Positions 24,837-32,971 of a stretch of 64,000 nt of DNA are shown here, in pieces. Each line of letters opens with the position of its first letter. The stretch's first letter is position 1. Both the position numbers and the translations under genes were made by a program. Source of the stretch: UBA10183 sp041653835 (GTDB lineage: Bacteria; Omnitrophota; Gorgyraeia; Gorgyraeales; Gorgyraeaceae); contig JBAZEP010000004.1 of NCBI GenBank assembly GCA_041653835.1, positions 1-64,000 of the forward strand. The letters are read 5' to 3'. Below the pieces are notes generated by a model. The model saw only the letters and a program-made list of their open reading frames with translations. It did no database searches and was not told the origin of the DNA.

Positions 24837-25871
24837 TTACTTTTTTAAGTATTCTTCAAATTTTACCCAGAAAGGGTCTATTTTCGGATGTTCGAGCTTA
24901 TATTTCTTGCCCTTTTCTATGACCATAATACCATGTTTTTTCCCGGTCACTTCTCCCGCTATGCTGGCAGGTATAGATTCGTCATTCAGCGCCTTAACAG
25001 CCTTTTTCGCTTTTTTAGCGTCGATCGTGGCCAGGAGCGTGCCCTCGCTTATCGCTTTATAAGGGTCTATGCCGAAACATTCACAGGTCTTCCTGACCTC
25101 TTCCTGTAATACTATATCATCGAGGTAAATATTCATACCGACATTGCTATGCGCTGCCATTTCGTAAAGCCCGCCAAAAATCCCGCATTCCGTGGCATCA
25201 TGCATGGCTGTAACGCCTCCTGCGCGGGCTGTAATCATGGCATCCTTAACTGTTGACATCTGATAATAAACATCCTGCGCTTTTTTCACAAAATCCTTCC
25301 CGTAACGCTCTTCAAGAAACCCGGGAAAATAAGCGGACATAAGCCCTGTTGTTTCTATTGCCGGGCCTTTTGAAATCACAATAGCGTCGCCTGCTTTGCA
25401 CCTCGGCGCTATAAGCTTTTCTTTTTTACCGATCCCTATCATTGTTGCGCCGCCTACCATGGGGTAATTACACCCTGCGTATCTCGCTGTATGGCCCGTA
25501 ACTATTGCTATGCCGAGCTTCTTGCATTCCCTGTGAACAGCGTCCCACATAGCGCTAAGTTCATTTTCAGTCATCTCAGGCGGCAGATTCAGGTCAACCG
25601 CCAGATATCCCGGGGGTATGCCGCTTACAGCCACGTCAGAGGCGAGTATGTGCACCGCGAACCACGCAGCCTTTTCCATGCCCAGTTCTTTCGCGATATA
25701 AAAAGGGTCTGCCGACAGGACCATTACTTTATCGCCCAGGCTGATTACGCCGAAATCAACCCCGTGCTGAGGCCCCACGATAACAGATTTATCCTTCTTC
25801 CCTAACCTTGGGTAAATGACCTTGTTAAAGAAATCAGGATGTATTTTTCCCAGCTCCGGTAATTTTTCCAA
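24837..25871 (-). CDS. AIR-synthase-related (HypE-like) ATP-binding protein
   Basis: A 344-residue member of the PurM/HypE/ThiL/SelD superfamily. The N-terminal half has GPQHGVDFGVI, then LSADPFYI, ASDVAVSGIPP and VTGHTARY, which form the ATP/metal site. The C-terminal half has GVTAMHDATECGIFGGLYEMA and EGTLLATIDAKKA. It lacks the SelD selenocysteine/cysteine region and the HypE C-terminal PRIC-type cysteine, so selenophosphate or hydrogenase maturation is not supported. The real substrate is unknown. It lies 1 bp after the MFS gene. Confidence 0.78.
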   Translation of the reverse strand: MEKLPELGKIHPDFFNKVIYPRLGKKDKSVIVGPQHGVDFGVISLGDKVMVLSADPFYIAKELGMEKAAWFAVHILASDVAVSGIPPGYLAVDLNLPPEMTENELSAMWDAVHRECKKLGIAIVTGHTARYAGCNYPMVGGATMIGIGKKEKLIAPRCKAGDAIVISKGPAIETTGLMSAYFPGFLEERYGKDFVKKAQDVYYQMSTVKDAMITARAGGVTAMHDATECGIFGGLYEMAAHSNVGMNIYLDDIVLQEEVRKTCECFGIDPYKAISEGTLLATIDAKKAKKAVKALNDESIPASIAGEVTGKKHGIMVIEKGKKYKLEHPKIDPFWVKFEEYLKK

Positions 25872-25872
25872 A

Positions 25873-27057
25873 TTATCTCCTTGTAACAGATTTTTTAAGC
25901 GATAAAAATACCGGCAGAGAAAGTATTTCCATCGCGATCACAAAAATCACTATCAGATTATTCGAAATGCCGTACAAAAAACCCATAATAGCGCTCCCGA
26001 AAAACCAGGAGAGCCCGTACGCGGTATTGAATATCCCGTAAGCCGACCCTCTTTTCTCGACATGGACTATATCCGCTATAGCCGCCCTCATAATAGTCTC
26101 ATGGATACCCATTACAGCGCCCCACAACATTACGGCTATGACTAAAAAAGAATATCCGCCGTAGAGCGCGAAAACCGGGATGAGCACAGTAAGTACAGGT
26201 ATCGCTAAAAGGCTCTTCAATCCTACCTTGTCGTAGATCTTCCCGATAATAACTGCCACAACCGCGTCAACCGCCATGGCGATCGCGTAAAATAAAGGGA
26301 TCTGCACATCCGGCACAATAGACTTAATCTTCAAATGATACGATATCAGCTGAAAATTCAAAAACCCGGCAACGGTCAAAAATATAAATAATGTATAGAG
26401 CCAGAAAACTCTTGAACCTCCGCCAACCTCCGAGGTTGCCGGAGGCAACCTCGGAGGTTGGCCAATATTTTCAAATTCTACCGGCGAAGAAACCTTCAGC
26501 CACGCTATAAAAAGAACCGCTATGGTAATTACCGCCGGTATCCATAGGATGGCAAACCCTTCTTTATATCCTCCCTTTAGGACAAAAACCGCTGAAAATA
26601 CCAGAGGGCCTATTATAGCCCCTATCTGGTCCATGGCTTCATGGATACCGAAACCAAAACCACGGCCTACCTGGGCGGTAGCGTGCGAAAGTATCGCGTC
26701 CCTGGCAGGCGACCTGATAGCCTTGCCCATGCGCTCAAGGATAATAAATACGACAGCTGTCTGCCAGTGGTTTGTGAACGCCAGGATCGGAATGGAGAAT
26801 ATTAGACCGTAACCGATGAATGTCATCGGCCAGTAAGCCTTGGTACGGTCTGAAAAATACCCGGAAACAAGCCGCAGGGCATACCCTATAAATTCCCCGA
26901 GCCCGGACACCAGCCCCACTACTCCGGCGCTAGCCCCAAGTATCGCAAGGTATGGCCCTGTAACACCCCTCGCGCCTTCATAGGTTATATCACCGAATAA
27001 ACTTACTATCCCAAGAAGGATAATAAATTTAAACGCATCCTTTTTCCGGTCCTTCAT
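25873..27057 (-). CDS. MFS transporter with a translated palindrome in its central loop
   Basis: A 394-residue major facilitator with about 12 membrane segments. The intracellular loop 2-3 has GYFSDRTKAYWP, and the short loop SPARDAILSHA lies before segment 5. The central loop between the two six-helix halves (about 190-215) reads GQPPRLPPATSEVGGG; residues 200-213 are encoded by a 39-bp nested palindrome, and the frame stays open. The substrate is unknown; the protein resembles predicted multidrug or sugar-like MFS_1 carriers. It follows bioY after 4 bp. Confidence 0.87.
   Translation of the reverse strand: MKDRKKDAFKFIILLGIVSLFGDITYEGARGVTGPYLAILGASAGVVGLVSGLGEFIGYALRLVSGYFSDRTKAYWPMTFIGYGLIFSIPILAFTNHWQTAVVFIILERMGKAIRSPARDAILSHATAQVGRGFGFGIHEAMDQIGAIIGPLVFSAVFVLKGGYKEGFAILWIPAVITIAVLFIAWLKVSSPVEFENIGQPPRLPPATSEVGGGSRVFWLYTLFIFLTVAGFLNFQLISYHLKIKSIVPDVQIPLFYAIAMAVDAVVAVIIGKIYDKVGLKSLLAIPVLTVLIPVFALYGGYSFLVIAVMLWGAVMGIHETIMRAAIADIVHVEKRGSAYGIFNTAYGLSWFFGSAIMGFLYGISNNLIVIFVIAMEILSLPVFLSLKKSVTRR
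26423..26461. repeat. Nested AACCTCSGAGGTT palindrome, in frame in MFS gene
   Basis: CCAACCTCCGAGGTTGCC, GGA, then the exact complement (18+3+18 bp). It is translated as QPPRLPPATSEVG in the cytoplasmic loop of the transporter. It is the same family as 20449 and 32073. Confidence 0.9.
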
Positions 27058-27061
27058 ATTT

Positions 27062-27646
27062 TTATTTTGGCATTACTGCCCTGGCTATTAACGCCGCGCT
27101 CACTATCTTTATCGCGTCACCCAGAGCGAAAGGCATAACGCCCGCGTAAACCAGCCGGGTAATATTAAAGGGGGTGCCATTAAATAAATATAGCCATGCG
27201 TTAAGCTGTATAACGCCCGGCAGATATATCAAAACAAAATTCGCGAAAGCCATGATCCCCAGCATTTGATAAAATCCCCTAGACCATTTATATGTATCTA
27301 CGACATATCCTACGAAAAACGCCGCTAAAATAAACCCGAATAAATACCCTCCCGTAGGCCCGGCTATCGCGCTATATCCTCCACTAGCGCCGTTAAACCA
27401 CGGCATACCCGCCGCGCCTATGGCCACATATATGACCTGGCTTATCCCTCCCCAATATTTCCCAAGGGCGACGCCCGCCAGGAGCACAGCGAAAGTCTGG
27501 CATGTTACAGGTACCGGTGTCCACGGCAAAAATACCCTCACCTGCGCCAATATCCCGGTCAACGCCGCCATGCCGAACGCTAAAATAACCTTATTCGCCA
27601 ACGATACTTCCCTTGTCCGCTTTAACGCTAAATTCATTGCGTTCAT
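27062..27646 (-). CDS. bioY: Biotin transporter BioY (ECF S component)
   Basis: The membrane substrate-binding subunit for biotin uptake, 194 residues and about six helices. The conserved TWTPVPVTCQTFAVLLAGVALG-type segment is present (here FLPWTPVPVTCQTFAVLL), followed by the glycine-rich GPTGGYLFGF. No EcfA/EcfT genes are adjacent, so it either works alone or with shared ECF subunits. ATG at 27646 stands behind AAAGGAG, and the gene begins only 25 bp after the tRNA-Pro gene, so the two are probably co-transcribed. Confidence 0.95.
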   Translation of the reverse strand: MNAMNLALKRTREVSLANKVILAFGMAALTGILAQVRVFLPWTPVPVTCQTFAVLLAGVALGKYWGGISQVIYVAIGAAGMPWFNGASGGYSAIAGPTGGYLFGFILAAFFVGYVVDTYKWSRGFYQMLGIMAFANFVLIYLPGVIQLNAWLYLFNGTPFNITRLVYAGVMPFALGDAIKIVSAALIARAVMPK

Positions 27647-27671
27647 ATTATTTCTCCTTTGGGTTATTCAA

Positions 27672-27749
27672 TGGTCGGGGCGGCTGGATTCGAACCAGCG
27701 ACCTCTTGCTCCCGAAGCAAGCGCGCTAATCCAACTGCGCTACGCCCCG
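27672..27749 (-). tRNA. tRNA-Pro (CGG)
   Basis: A complete cloverleaf: acceptor CGGGGCG/CGCCCCG, D arm GCGCAGTTGGATTAGCGC, anticodon stem CTTGC/GCAAG with loop TTCGGGA (anticodon CGG, proline codon CCG), and T arm with GGTTCGAATCC. The 3' CCA is encoded (27674-27672). It lies between rmuC and bioY in the same direction. Confidence 0.97.
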
Positions 27750-27761
27750 ACAATTATAACG

Positions 27762-28799
27762 TCATTCCAATTTTTTCTTCTCTTCCAGTGAATCCGCAGA
27801 GAGCAGTTTATCCTCAAATTTATCAAGGCTTTTAACCGCTCTTTCGTAGCTCGACTTTATATTATCTATATGCGTGCCCATGACCTCGAAATCCTCCATG
27901 AATTTTCCCAGAGAACCTTTCAAGGCAACTAACATCTTGATTACTTCCTGCGCCCTTTCCTCGACCTTCAGGCCTTTTATACCTAAAATAATCACTTGCA
28001 GGTACGCGTAAAAACTATTAGGGGACACGGGTATCACCTTTTTGGCTATGGCGTGCATAAATATAGATTTATCCTCGCCGAAAACCTCATCTTTTATAAT
28101 AGTCTCATAATAAACATTCTCGGCGGGAATATACATCAGCGCGAAATCATATGTACCCTCGTCCGGAAGTATATATTTAGCCGCTATTGAGTCTATATGG
28201 TCCTTGACCGCCCTGATAAACTCTTTTTTCGCGCGTTTTCTCTCATCGTCATTCTGCGCTTCGCTGAACCGCTTGAAGCTTTCAAGCGGGAATTTTGAAT
28301 CCACAGGCACAAGCCGGTTGCCGATCTTGATCGCCGCATCCACTCGCTCGCCTGTTTTAAAAGAGTGCTGAAGCTCATAAAAATCCTTGTGCGGCATTAT
28401 CTGCTCCAGAAGCGACTCAAGGAATAACTCCCCCAGCCCGCCCCTCATCTTAGGCGTCTTGAGTATCTCCTGTAAACTCGCTATATCCTTCCCGACCTCG
28501 AATATCTGCTGTGTCTTTTCATCCAGCGAACCCAGGCTTTTTTTGACATCGCCCACCACCCTTGCCGCGTTATCCAGCCTGTCGCCCATGGTGCTGTTGA
28601 CCATCTGGAGGACCTTCGCGTTTTCGTTCAATTGTTTCATGATGAGGTCTGTGTTTTTGGAAAGCGTATCGCGCCATTCGCACCGTAGATTGTTAATCTT
28701 TTCCTCATTCTCTTTAGATACGGACTCCCTGACTTTTTTGTTAAAGAATAATATCAGCGCCGCTATGAGAAAAAAACCGAACAGATTTATTATTATCAT
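27762..28799 (-). CDS. rmuC: DNA recombination protein RmuC
   Basis: A 345-residue RmuC-family protein: an N-terminal membrane anchor (LFGFFLIAALILFF), a coiled-coil region to about residue 110, then the nuclease-like core with RVDAAIKIGNRLVPVDSKFPLE and LMYIPAENVYYE. It is thought to limit DNA inversions and cut branched DNA; the biochemical role is still uncertain. The length is a little shorter than E. coli RmuC (475). Its stop lies 12 bp from the tRNA gene. Confidence 0.92.
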   Translation of the reverse strand: MIIINLFGFFLIAALILFFNKKVRESVSKENEEKINNLRCEWRDTLSKNTDLIMKQLNENAKVLQMVNSTMGDRLDNAARVVGDVKKSLGSLDEKTQQIFEVGKDIASLQEILKTPKMRGGLGELFLESLLEQIMPHKDFYELQHSFKTGERVDAAIKIGNRLVPVDSKFPLESFKRFSEAQNDDERKRAKKEFIRAVKDHIDSIAAKYILPDEGTYDFALMYIPAENVYYETIIKDEVFGEDKSIFMHAIAKKVIPVSPNSFYAYLQVIILGIKGLKVEERAQEVIKMLVALKGSLGKFMEDFEVMGTHIDNIKSSYERAVKSLDKFEDKLLSADSLEEKKKLE

Positions 28800-28800
28800 T

Positions 28801-29319
28801 TCAATCCCCTGACATGCTGTCCCTGAGTTTTTTGGAGTATATCTTCTGAACCTCTTCGACAGAGATCCCGTTCTTGGCCGCGAGCGCCTTGTATATGACC
28901 ATGCGGTCGTTGTTTTCAGCCTCGACTAACGCCCTTGCAGAAGGATCCAAGCCATCCCTTGCCTCAACCAGGCCGCGGTCGTTTTCCGCTACTATGCCTT
29001 TTTCTTCCAGCGAAAGCAACTGAGGCCTCCTGTCTCTCCTGTTTAAAGCCGCCCTCTCAACCTCCGGGCTCAACAAGTCTTCGGCATACGCCTCTTTCAC
29101 GAAAATATCCAGCCTGCTGCCGTTCTTGGGCGCGGGCAGTTTTTCCTCTTTTCCTGAAACAATATCCTCTATCGCGTCGATATCCTTTACCACATGCTGA
29201 TAAATATCCAGCCTCATCGAGACATCAAGCTTTATGGCCTCCTTCGGAGCCTCTACCCTCACTCTCGCGCACCCGATAAATACAAAGAGTGCTATAAATA
29301 TGAAGAAAATTTTTCTCAT
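28801..29319 (-). CDS. Fused YnbE-YdbL (DUF1318) lipoprotein
   Basis: A 172-residue lipoprotein with lipobox FIGC (Cys17). Directly after it comes VRVEAPKEAIKLDVSMRLDI, which matches the short YnbE lipoprotein of E. coli. After a linker the C-terminal half, with ARDGLDPSARALVEAENNDR and YKALAAKNGISVEEVQKIY, matches YdbL (DUF1318). In E. coli these are two genes following ydbH. Here they are one protein, and the overlapping upstream gene (4 bp) encodes an AsmA-like partner. The likely role is in inter-membrane lipid transport, by analogy with YdbH-YnbE-YdbL. Confidence 0.82.
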   Translation of the reverse strand: MRKIFFIFIALFVFIGCARVRVEAPKEAIKLDVSMRLDIYQHVVKDIDAIEDIVSGKEEKLPAPKNGSRLDIFVKEAYAEDLLSPEVERAALNRRDRRPQLLSLEEKGIVAENDRGLVEARDGLDPSARALVEAENNDRMVIYKALAAKNGISVEEVQKIYSKKLRDSMSGD

Positions 29320-30275
29320 GGCTTTTCCTTTCGCGCGCTAAAATCATGCAGTACCAGCGCAAGGTTCCTCTTGCCTGTTTTACCGTCCAATTTGACATCC
29401 ATCACAAGGCTTCCGGCTTCCACAAACAAGCGCGCTATCCCACTATTATAATTGTAATTCCTGAAACTTTCCACTATTATATCTAAGGGCTGGCCTGAAT
29501 TCTTCGAGACATTTTCCAGGAACCTTGTATCTTTTATAACCAATACGCCGCCTGGTGAATCCGTGAGAAAAGTACCGTTAACCTCGTTTATGGACGCGCC
29601 CATGCCTGCCAGCGACATGGCGCCCCCTAATTTGCCTGTCATTTCAAATTTATCGATCAGCTTGAAATCTTCCACAAAAGACCTGATATCAAGGTTCAGC
29701 GCTTTAAGGTTAAAATCATATTTCACGATATCCGGGCTCAGTACCGATATGTTAAGATTTCCCGTGATGCGGCCGCCTAAAAAAGTTATATCCACGGGAT
29801 TCATCGATATAACATTATCCCCGAATTTCATGTCGCTCTTGATTTCCCCTATCCTGAAATTATCGTAATCGATCTTCGGGATATACAATTTTCCCGAACC
29901 CGGTTTAAGATTTAAGGCGTCTATCCTCTCCGCGGAAAATGCCTTCAACGGCTTTATATCCATCGAAACATTTTTAAGGGATACCCTGGATATCTTTTTC
30001 CTGACCAGCGCCTTAAGGTTGTAAGCGATAGCCGCTTCTTCTATCTTGATATCAAGGGATTTGCCTTTTTTTATTTCTATACTGTAAAATAAAAGTGTTC
30101 CCGGTTTAAAATCGCAGCCCTTGATAGATGTTTCGGCGTTTTTGAATAAGTTTTCCAGCGCCGCGCGGCCAAAAAACAACGCTATCGGCCTGGCGAAAAA
30201 ATAGCCGGTTATGAAAAAAGTAATGGTCAATGCGAGGAATGCTAAGAGTATTCTGAAAAATATCCGGCGTGGCAT
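29316..30275 (-). CDS. AsmA/YdbH-like membrane-anchored protein
   Basis: About 320 residues: a basic start PRRIFFRILL, one membrane helix (AFLALTITFFITGYFFA), then a long periplasmic beta-rich stretch with alternating hydrophobics (SLKNVSMDIKPLKAF, LNLKPGSGKLYIPKIDYDNF, GRITGNLNISVLSPD), as in AsmA and YdbH bridge proteins. It is much shorter than E. coli YdbH (about 880). ATG at 30275 follows the ribE stop by 7 bp; a longer frame overlaps ribE. It overlaps the YnbE-YdbL fusion by 4 bp, which supports a shared function. The YdbH assignment rests mainly on that neighbour. Confidence 0.72.
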   Translation of the reverse strand: MPRRIFFRILLAFLALTITFFITGYFFARPIALFFGRAALENLFKNAETSIKGCDFKPGTLLFYSIEIKKGKSLDIKIEEAAIAYNLKALVRKKISRVSLKNVSMDIKPLKAFSAERIDALNLKPGSGKLYIPKIDYDNFRIGEIKSDMKFGDNVISMNPVDITFLGGRITGNLNISVLSPDIVKYDFNLKALNLDIRSFVEDFKLIDKFEMTGKLGGAMSLAGMGASINEVNGTFLTDSPGGVLVIKDTRFLENVSKNSGQPLDIIVESFRNYNYNSGIARLFVEAGSLVMDVKLDGKTGKRNLALVLHDFSARKEKP

Positions 30276-30282
30276 TCTTTGA

Positions 30283-30912
30283 TTACATATAACCGTATTC
30301 TTTAAGGACATCCTTGAAATCTGCGGCCTTAACCTTGTCCTTGGCAATGTATTTACCTATTATGTCTGTTTCCACATTTACAAAATCGCCTTTACCCTTC
30401 CTGTAGAATGTCGTATTTTTAAGAGTATGCGGTATAAGATACACTGTGAAATCATCTTTAGACACAGCCGCTACAGTAAGACTCACACCATCCAGCGCCA
30501 CAGACCCTTTCTCAACTACGAACTTTGAAAATCCCTGCGGTAAGGATATTTTAAAACCCGTGCCTTCCGACTTTTCCGCGAGCGCGACAATCCTGCCTTT
30601 GTAATCCACATGCCCTGTTACAAAATGCCCGCCGAGTCTCGCGTCCGCTATTATGCTTCTCTCGAGGTTTACAGGGTCGTTCGTCTTTAATTCGCCGAGC
30701 GTAGCCTTTTTAAGCGTCTCAGGCATCACATCGAAACTCAGTATATTGCCTTTTATATCGACCGCACTCAGGCACGCGCCATTCACGGAAACGCTATCCC
30801 CTATTTTTACGCCTGAATGAACCTTTTCCGCGCTTATCTTCAATAGGGCGCCTGTGCCCGTCTTAGTTATACCTTTTACTACGCCTATTTCCTCAATAAT
30901 CCCCGTAAACAT
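30283..30912 (-). CDS. ribE: Riboflavin synthase, alpha chain
   Basis: Dismutates two 6,7-dimethyl-8-ribityllumazines to riboflavin. The 209 residues form two lumazine-binding halves: MFTGIIEEIGVV at the N terminus with NGACLSAV, and the second half LGGHFVTGHVDYKG with LDGVSLTVAAV, plus the C-terminal helix. The length is typical. It is transcribed after ribD, separated by a P39 palindrome, as the last biosynthetic gene of the riboflavin operon. Confidence 0.96.
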   Translation of the reverse strand: MFTGIIEEIGVVKGITKTGTGALLKISAEKVHSGVKIGDSVSVNGACLSAVDIKGNILSFDVMPETLKKATLGELKTNDPVNLERSIIADARLGGHFVTGHVDYKGRIVALAEKSEGTGFKISLPQGFSKFVVEKGSVALDGVSLTVAAVSKDDFTVYLIPHTLKNTTFYRKGKGDFVNVETDIIGKYIAKDKVKAADFKDVLKEYGYM

Positions 30913-30927
30913 GACTCGCCTCTCTTC

Positions 30928-30966
30928 TAAGGCGGCACTTTTGATATTGTCACAAATGTCGCCTTA
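30928..30966. repeat. 39-bp palindrome, variant centre (family P39)
   Basis: Arms TAAGGCGGCA and TGTCGCCTTA pair with one mismatch. The centre TTGATATTGTCA is a degenerate form of TGACACTGTCA. The last three bases are the ribD stop codon. Arm sequence is shared with the copy at 10410. Confidence 0.82.
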
Positions 30967-32064
30967 GGAAATATTGCCGCTGACCAGGATATCCGGCCCG
31001 ATTCTTTTGATCTCTATATCTTTCAAATTTATCGATTGCCTTATTTTTCCGATGCCTTTTCCTTCTACCGAAGTTACCGCGTTTTTCCCGCCTATGATCC
31101 TGGGCGCGATGAAAAACATTGCCTTGTCCGCGAGGCCCTGTTCCAAAAATCCAGATATGGTATCCCCGCCGCCTTCCACCAGTAAACGGCTGATCTCGAG
31201 CTCCGCCAGTTCTCTTAAAAGCCAGATAAGATCTATCCTGTTATCCTTCGCGGGGCACGCGATGACAAGTATGCCCTGTTTATTAAGCCTCCCGGCTTTT
31301 TTCAACACGCCCGGGTCCTTCAGCGACCTTTTTAAGACAGCTACTATATTCAGCGCCGGGGATTTTCCTGAAAAAATATTCGCGTGTTCCGGAACGCGCA
31401 GTTTCGAATCAAGCACTATCTTTACAGGAGACTTATTCCTTCTCGAGGTCAGGATAGGGTTATCCCTGATTATCGTATTTGCCCCTACCAATACGGCATC
31501 CATTTTACTGCGCAAGGCATACGAATAATACCTCGCCTCATCAGACGTTATCCATTTGGAATCCATTGTCCTTGTGGCTATTTTACCGTCCAGCGACTCC
31601 GCAGCCTTTATCGTAACAAAAGGCATATTTTTCGTAATATATTTTATAAAAACCTTGTTCAGATCCTCCGCTTCCTTGCTCAATATGCCGGTATTTACCT
31701 TGATCCCATTCCTCTCTAATTCTCTCCTGCCCTTCCCGTTATTCAAAGGATTCGGGTCTTTTATGGAGAAATAAACTTTTTTTATCCCGCTTTTTATAAT
31801 AGCTTTTACGCACGAAGGCGTCCTGCCTAAATGAGCGCACGGCTCAAGATTCACGTAGAGCGCCGCGCCCCTGGCCTTTTGACCCGCCTTTTTCAGCGCT
31901 ATTGCCTCGGCATGAAGCCCGCCCGGACGCCTGTGATAAGCGCCCGCTATTATATTTCCGTTCTTTACGATCAGCGCGCCTACCATTGGGTTCGGACTGG
32001 TAGTGTCCCTGCCTTTTTCAGCCAGCTCCAAAACCTTCTTCATATAAAATTCATGCTTATTCAT
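30964..32064 (-). CDS. ribD: Bifunctional pyrimidine deaminase/reductase RibD
   Basis: Catalyses deamination and side-chain reduction in riboflavin synthesis. The first 145 residues are a zinc deaminase (SPNPMVGALIV, HAEAIALKKA, LEPCAHLGRTPSC). The remainder is the reductase domain (KAAESLDGKIAT, SKWITSDEAR, LLVEGGGDTISG). About 366 residues from ATG at 32064. The frame opens further upstream at 32106, but that 14-residue extension is written by a palindromic repeat and is probably untranslated leader. The stop is the end of a P39 element. Confidence 0.94.
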   Translation of the reverse strand: MNKHEFYMKKVLELAEKGRDTTSPNPMVGALIVKNGNIIAGAYHRRPGGLHAEAIALKKAGQKARGAALYVNLEPCAHLGRTPSCVKAIIKSGIKKVYFSIKDPNPLNNGKGRRELERNGIKVNTGILSKEAEDLNKVFIKYITKNMPFVTIKAAESLDGKIATRTMDSKWITSDEARYYSYALRSKMDAVLVGANTIIRDNPILTSRRNKSPVKIVLDSKLRVPEHANIFSGKSPALNIVAVLKRSLKDPGVLKKAGRLNKQGILVIACPAKDNRIDLIWLLRELAELEISRLLVEGGGDTISGFLEQGLADKAMFFIAPRIIGGKNAVTSVEGKGIGKIRQSINLKDIEIKRIGPDILVSGNIS

Positions 32065-32072
32065 ATATTTTT

Positions 32073-32124
32073 CCTGTCCAACCTCCGAGGTTGCCATAGT
32101 GGGCAACCTCGGAGGTTGGACAGG
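32073..32124. repeat. 52-bp nested AACCTCSGAGGTT palindrome in the ribD leader
   Basis: CCTGTCCAACCTCCGAGGTTGCC and its exact complement (23 bp each, 32073-32095 and 32102-32124) flank a 6-nt loop. It fills nearly the whole gap between the PHP gene stop (32126) and the ribD start (32064), so the ribD ribosome site is immediately beside a very stable hairpin. Confidence 0.9.
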
Positions 32125-32125
32125 T

Positions 32126-32971
32126 TCATGTTAAGCGAGAAGCCTGTCTCAAATTCTCCACAAGTTCATACGGCACTTTTACAGTGCCCAGAAGTACCTT
32201 TTTCTTTCCTAAGCCGTGGCAATCCGAGCCTCCTGTCATCAGCAAACCGTATTCCCCGGCCAATCCTTCCAATTCGGCGTAGTCTCTTTTAGTGTGATCC
32301 GAATGATAAACCTCTATACCCTCTATACCCTCCTTTACCAGCAGTCCCAAAATATCTTTCAAAGGCTTGCCTTGCATTTCGATTGTCTTGGGATGAGCAA
32401 GGACAGCGACCCCGCCTACGGCCTTTATCATATCAACCGCTTCTTTGGGGGATAGTTTGAATTTCTTCACGTAAGCGGGCGAGGCGTTCCCGATATATTT
32501 TGTAAAGGCTTCCCTGATCGAGGCTACTTTTCCTTTTCTATACAAAAGGTCCGCTATATGAAGCCTTCCCATTGACCCGGTCCCGGTACAGCCGTATTGC
32601 CGCAGATCCTCGTATTTCAAATCAATACCCTGTTCGCCCAGTTTCCTCAATATCTCTTTTGCCCGTTCCTCCCTTACCCTGCACAATTCTTCGAGCTTTT
32701 TCGTAAAGACTGCGTCATGCCAGTCCAAAAAATACCCGAGCATGTGTATCTCGGCTTCTCCCATTTCCGCTGTCAATTCCACGCCCGGTATTATCTCCAG
32801 TCCTGTATCTTTCGCGGCGCTGATAGCGGGCGCTATCGCGGAACAGGTGTCATGGTCTGTTATCGCGATCGCGTCCAAGTGCTGCGATAACGCCAATTCG
32901 ACCACCTTTTCAGGCGAAAAGGTGCTGTCCGAAGCGTTTGTATGAACATGAAGATCCGCTACTTTTCGCAT
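32126..32971 (-). CDS. PHP-domain phosphoesterase (YciV/RNase AM-like)
   Basis: A 281-residue polymerase-histidinol-phosphatase domain protein with the metal motifs DLHVHTNASD, ITDHDTCSA, PGVELTAE, VLAHPKTIE and GGSDCHG. This is the trpH/YciV group, which hydrolyses 3',5'-bisphosphates or trims 5' ends of small RNAs. It overlaps nusB by 13 bp and is carried in the riboflavin operon, a frequent housekeeping mix rather than a pathway link. Confidence 0.87.
   Translation of the reverse strand: MRKVADLHVHTNASDSTFSPEKVVELALSQHLDAIAITDHDTCSAIAPAISAAKDTGLEIIPGVELTAEMGEAEIHMLGYFLDWHDAVFTKKLEELCRVREERAKEILRKLGEQGIDLKYEDLRQYGCTGTGSMGRLHIADLLYRKGKVASIREAFTKYIGNASPAYVKKFKLSPKEAVDMIKAVGGVAVLAHPKTIEMQGKPLKDILGLLVKEGIEGIEVYHSDHTKRDYAELEGLAGEYGLLMTGGSDCHGLGKKKVLLGTVKVPYELVENLRQASRLT

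Noticed and set aside
24837..25871. Selenophosphate synthetase or HypE
   Set aside because: The Cys/Sec loop of SelD and the C-terminal cysteine motif of HypE are not present; only the superfamily can be named.
27647..27671. Biotin-responsive leader before bioY
   Set aside because: Only 25 bp separate the tRNA from bioY, holding just the ribosome site; no BirA-type operator is visible.
32065..32106. 14-residue N-terminal extension of RibD
   Set aside because: Encoded by the arm of a palindromic repeat; RibD homologues start at the MNKHEFYMKK-type sequence at 32064.
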